DNA from: Pseudomonadota bacterium
GTDB taxonomy: Bacteria; Pseudomonadota; Gammaproteobacteria; Burkholderiales; Burkholderiaceae_C
Assembly: GCA_029779845.1 (NCBI GenBank)
Contig: JAKOZT010000022.1
Coordinates: 1-44,823 of the forward strand
DNA: 44,823 nucleotides
Direction of reading: 5' to 3'
A program made the position numbers and the translations under genes. The notes under the pieces are model-generated. The model had not been told where the DNA came from and made no database searches. It saw only the letters and a program-made list of their open reading frames with translations. Below are positions 43,237 to 44,823 of this stretch, piece after piece; within the stretch, counting starts at the first letter, position 1, and each line of letters opens with the position of its first letter.

Positions 43237-44823
43237 ATGGCCGAAGTGTCCGAAGTTCACGCAGTCGCGCCCGGCGACGCGCCGGCGGGCGAGTTCGTCA
43301 GCTTCCCCGATTCGCCCTTCCAGCTCTTCCAGCCCTATCCGCCGGCGGGCGACCAGCCGCAGGCGATCGAGCAGCTGGTCGAAGGCATCCGCGACGGGCT
43401 TTCCTACCAGACGCTGCTGGGCGTCACCGGCTCGGGCAAGACCTTCACGATGGCCAACGTGATCGCGCGGCTGGGCCGCCCGGCGATCGTGTTCGCGCCC
43501 AACAAGACGCTGGCCGCGCAGTTGTACAGCGAGTTCCGCGAGTTCTTCCCGAAGAATGCGGTCGAGTACTTCGTCAGCTACTACGACTACTACCAGCCCG
43601 AGGCCTACGTGCCGCAGCGCGACCTGTTCATCGAGAAGGACAGCTCGATCAACGAGCACATCGAGCAGATGCGCCTGTCGGCCACCAAGAGCCTGCTGGA
43701 GCGGCGCGACGTGATCATCGTGGCCAGCGTCAGCGCGATCTACGGCATCGGCAACCCGAGCGACTACCACCGCATGGTGATGACGCTGCGCGTGGGCGAC
43801 AAGCTCGGCCAGCGCGACGTGATCGCGCACCTGATCCGCATGCAGTACCAGCGCAACGAGAGCGACTTCTCGCGCGGCACCTTCCGCGTGCGCGGCGACA
43901 CCATCGACGTGTTTCCCGCCGAGCATTCGGAGCTGGCGATCCGCATCGAGCTGTTCGACGACGAGATCGAGACGCTGCAGCTGTTCGACCCGCTGACCGG
44001 CCGCATCCGCCAGAAGATCCCGCGCTTCACGGTGTATCCCTCCAGCCACTACGTGACGCCGCGCGACCGCGTGCTGGCCGCGATCGACACCATCAAGGAA
44101 GAGCTGCGGCTGCGCCTGGACGAACTGGTGAAGGCCGGCAAGCTGGTGGAGGCGCAGCGCCTCGAGCAGCGCACCCGCTTCGACCTGGAGATGCTGCAGG
44201 AGGTGGGCCACTGCAAGGGCATCGAGAACTACACGCGGCATCTGTCGGGCGCGGCGCCCGGCGAGCCGCCGCCGACGCTGGTGGACTACCTGCCGGCCGA
44301 TTCGCTGATGTTCCTCGACGAGAGCCACGTGCTGATCGGCCAGTTCGGCGGCATGTTCAACGGCGACCGCGCGCGCAAGACGGTGCTGGTGGAGTACGGC
44401 TTCCGCCTGCCCAGCGCGCTGGACAACCGGCCGCTGAAGTTCGAGGAGTTCGAGCAGCGCATGCGCCAGTGCATCTTCGTCTCCGCCACCCCGGCCGACT
44501 ACGAAAAGACCCATGCCGGCCAGGTGGTGGAGCAGGTGGTGCGCCCCACCGGCCTGGTCGATCCCACCGTCGAGGTCCGGCCGGCCACCCACCAGGTGGA
44601 CGACGTGCTGCAGGAAATCCGCATCCGCGTCGAGCGCCAGGAGCGGGTGCTCATCACCACGCTGACCAAGCGCATGGCCGAGCAATTGACCGACTATCTC
44701 ACTGAAAACGGCGTCAAAGTGCGCTATCTGCACTCAGATGTCGATACGGTGGAGCGGGTGGAGATCATCCGCGACTTGCGCTTGGGCGCTTTTGATGTGC
44801 TGGTGGGCATCAATCTGTTGCGC
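43237..44823 (+). CDS. uvrB: Excinuclease ABC subunit B (3' end outside window)
   Basis: The first 529 residues are present of roughly 690. Walker A is GVTGSGKT (62-69); further motifs are [20 protein letters not shown] (the DNA-clamping beta-hairpin region), FLDESHV (Walker B) and [12 protein letters not shown]. UvrB verifies damage and recruits UvrC in nucleotide excision repair. The ATG at 43237 adds about 20 residues to the conserved start. The last 140 or so bases are lower in GC than the rest of the gene. Confidence 0.97.
   Translation, partial: MAEVSEVHAVAPGDAPAGEFVSFPDSPFQLFQPYPPAGDQPQAIEQLVEGIRDGLSYQTLLGVTGSGKTFTMANVIARLGRPAIVFAPNKTLAAQLYSEFREFFPKNAVEYFVSYYDYYQPEAYVPQRDLFIEKDSSINEHIEQMRLSATKSLLERRDVIIVASVSAIYGIGNPSDYHRMVMTLRVGDKLGQRDVIAHLIRMQYQRNESDFSRGTFRVRGDTIDVFPAEHSELAIRIELFDDEIETLQLFDPLTGRIRQKIPRFTVYPSSHYVTPRDRVLAAIDTIKEELRLRLDELVKAGKLVEAQRLEQRTRFDLEMLQEVGHCKGIENYTRHLSGAAPGEPPPTLVDYLPADSLMFLDESHVLIGQFGGMFNGDRARKTVLVEYGFRLPSALDNRPLKFEEFEQRMRQCIFVSATPADYEKTHAGQVVEQVVRPTGLVDPTVEVRPATHQVDDVLQEIRIRVERQERVLITTLTKRMAEQLTDYLTENGVKVRYLHSDVDTVERVEIIRDLRLGAFDVLVGINLLR

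Overview
The window looks like chromosome of a high-GC betaproteobacterium of the Burkholderiales (a Rubrivivax, Methylibium or Leptothrix type is my guess). The basis is the GC-rich coding sequence, a TctCBA set with a Bug-type binding protein, an intracellular polyhydroxyalkanoate depolymerase, a complete paa oxygenase cluster and a solo RsxB next to nth. The first 3.6 kb is the right end of a Tn4371-type integrative and conjugative element (ICE).

Layout. 1-3620: 3' end of trbL, then trbF, trbG, trbI and a DUF2274 gene, a terminator, and an 8-bp att-like sequence that contains the stop codon of the first chromosomal gene. 3617-8994 (minus): a NarL-type two-component system with a Cache-domain kinase, TRAP permeases DctQ and DctM, a small PH-like membrane protein, a DUF442 phosphatase-like protein and YqeY. 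9015-9417: rpsU with its terminator and promoter. 9391-18835 (minus): phenylacetate catabolism in transcription order paaG-I-K-A-B-C-D-E, then a TetR-type regulator (paaR), an orphan ABC binding protein and a BaiN-like flavoprotein. A TetR-style palindrome precedes paaG, and a related one lies between paaR and the binding-protein gene. 18836-20958 (minus): dctA and an FCD-family GntR regulator, with a perfect palindrome before dctA. 21005-28531 (minus): assimilatory nitrate/nitrite reduction, nirB-nirD-nasA-ybiB-cobA, preceded by an NtrC-like site, a near-consensus sigma-54 promoter and a leader with two A1/G4 hexaloop hairpins of the ANTAR-target type.

28723-30588: a GGDEF-like protein with a destroyed signature motif and a TauE/SafE permease. 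30592-36417 (plus): acyl-CoA ligase, tctC, tctB, tctA and a PanE-like reductase. 36421-38400 (minus): a ZapB-like gene, zapA, a probable 6S RNA, an EVE-domain gene and an FAH-family gene. 38478-41777 (minus): a GAF-domain protein, then phaZ-rsxB-nth. 41872-44823: an aromatic aminotransferase gene with a clear terminator, divergent from uvrB, which runs off the window.

How the parts fit. The paa genes convert phenylacetate to phenylacetyl-CoA, epoxidise it and isomerise the epoxide; the later steps (PaaZ, PaaF, PaaH, PaaJ) are not in the window. The nitrate operon carries both reductases and the methyltransferase that starts siroheme synthesis. Its control region suggests two layers: NtrC and sigma-54 sensing nitrogen status, and a NasT/NasR-type antiterminator sensing nitrate or nitrite. 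No nasT, nasS or ntrC gene is in the window. The least expected observations are this compact nitrate control region, the paired palindromes that tie an orphan binding protein to PaaR, and the ICE boundary inside a chromosomal stop codon.
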